Source: Opisthocomus hoazin (taxonomy: Eukaryota; Chordata; Aves; Opisthocomiformes; Opisthocomidae). Taken from it: a stretch of 64,000 bases of DNA. Under the pieces are notes generated by a model. That model saw only the letters and a list, made by a program, of their open reading frames with translations, had not been told where the DNA came from and ran no database searches. Made by a program: the position numbers and the translations under genes. Shown one piece after another: positions 54,040 through 64,000 of the stretch. Every line of letters starts with the position of its first letter. The first letter of the stretch is position 1. The DNA is taken from the NCBI RefSeq assembly GCF_030867145.1, contig NC_134422.1:7815531-7879530 (forward strand), in the 5' to 3' direction.

Positions 54040-54709
54040 TATACCTGGAAAACCAAATTTCCAGGCAGCCTTTGCCATTTTGCAGTGGAGACTGCCCACG
54101 ATGCCGCCAGCGCACCGTACGGTGGAACAGCAGCGCTGTGGGAAGCTTCGCTGCTCGCACTTTTTAAAGGGTTTCAGAACTGGAAAGGGGTCAGCCCTTC
54201 GCTGCCTCTGTTACAGCAAACCCCCCAGTTTAGGCAGAGATTAACGACTTTGCGGGTGGTGGAGAGATTCCGAGCAGCTTTTCATCGGTACGGAAATGGC
54301 GGCTGCTAGCGGGCATCGCGTGCCACCGGCTGCCATGCAGTGACGGCTGCCAGCCGCGGCGTCGCTTGGCCGAGGTCACCGCGCACCGCCCTGCCCGCCA
54401 GCACAGCCTCACAGCCAGGGAGCCGAGCGCCCAGGCGAAGGCCCGGCCTTCACCCGGCTTCCTTTGCACCCTCTCCACCCCAGGCTGGTCCTTCAGCAGC
54501 CAGAGGCGAGAGAAGCCGCCTGAGATGCCTCCTGCACACGGCGCAGCGGCCTCCATGGCAGAGTCCCTCACGCAGCCCCGCCGCCACTCACGCTCCCCCG
54601 AGCCCTCCCCTCACGGCGCAGGGGCCCGCCTTCCTGCTGCTGCTGCTATCACCGCCCCGGGGGCGGCCCCGGAACAAGCCCCGCCCCCGGCTCCGCCGCG
54701 CCGCTCGCC

Positions 54710-54823
54710 TTTGGCGCGAAAATGTCCGTGAGGGACGGGGGAGGCGGGGCGGGACGGCTGCCGATTGGCCGGCGCGGCGGCGCACGCGGGGTGCGCTGTG
54801 GCGCGAACAGCCGCGGGGCGGGG
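54710..54823 (+). promoter_or_regulatory. MCM6: E2F, inverted CCAAT and GC-box cluster of MCM6
   Basis: TTTGGCGCGAAA at 54710-54721 is a palindromic E2F consensus. GATTGG (54763-54768) is an NF-Y type inverted CCAAT. TGGCGCGAA at 54799-54807 is a second E2F-like site. GGGGCGGGG at 54815-54823 is an SP1 box, 36 bases before the ATG. E2F control of MCM genes at G1/S is established; use of these exact sites is inferred. Confidence 0.75.
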
Positions 54824-54858
54824 CCGGGGCTGGTGGTGCGGCGGCGGCGGGGGCCGGG

Positions 54859-64000
<9,142 letters not shown>

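Overview
This window is nuclear DNA of a bird. It carries long introns with GT-AG junctions, CpG-island promoters, AT-rich intergenic DNA and many CR1 LINE fragments with the typical 3' tail (TTCTGTGATTCTGTG or ATGATTCTATGATTC). I cannot name the species. Two genes, both on the + strand, explain the coding content. DARS1 (cytoplasmic aspartyl-tRNA synthetase) is complete: 16 exons, 8967-50301, 509 codons. MCM6 (replicative helicase subunit) is its 5' part: 11 exons, 54859-62954, residues 1-543, running off the right edge. The DARS1-MCM6 order is the neighbourhood known from other amniotes, where LCT would follow.

Layout: 1-8480 is gene-poor upstream DNA with an (AGAGG)24 microsatellite, an isolated GC-rich patch with a CCAAT box near 6830, and two short open minus-strand tracts. 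8490-9545 is the DARS1 CpG-island promoter and exon 1. 9057-50209 holds the DARS1 introns, with CR1 pieces, homopolymer runs, a retrocopy-like tract in intron 4 and a possible in-frame cryptic exon in intron 7. 50302 to about 50860 is the DARS1 3'UTR with three AATAAA signals. 50860-54040 is intergenic with one GC-rich block. 54040-55200 is the MCM6 CpG-island promoter and exon 1. 54969-64000 is the rest of MCM6 as far as intron 11, including a CR1 copy close to exon 1 whose ORF2 end is still open.

Both genes are housekeeping genes but are likely driven differently. DARS1 has GC boxes and two TCTCGCGA-type elements, a class used by constitutive promoters. MCM6 has E2F-type and inverted CCAAT elements, as expected of an S-phase gene. 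All exon junctions below were placed by hand; the reading phase is consistent at every junction and the proteins read through without a stop. I found no evidence for a new multi-gene system. The most checkable oddities are a Gly-Gln repeat in the DARS1 N-terminus, an Arg-to-Cys change at a conserved DARS1 position, the paired TCTCGCGA sites, short GGGGCC-type repeats just after exon 1 of DARS1, and the candidate cryptic exon at 39403-39498.
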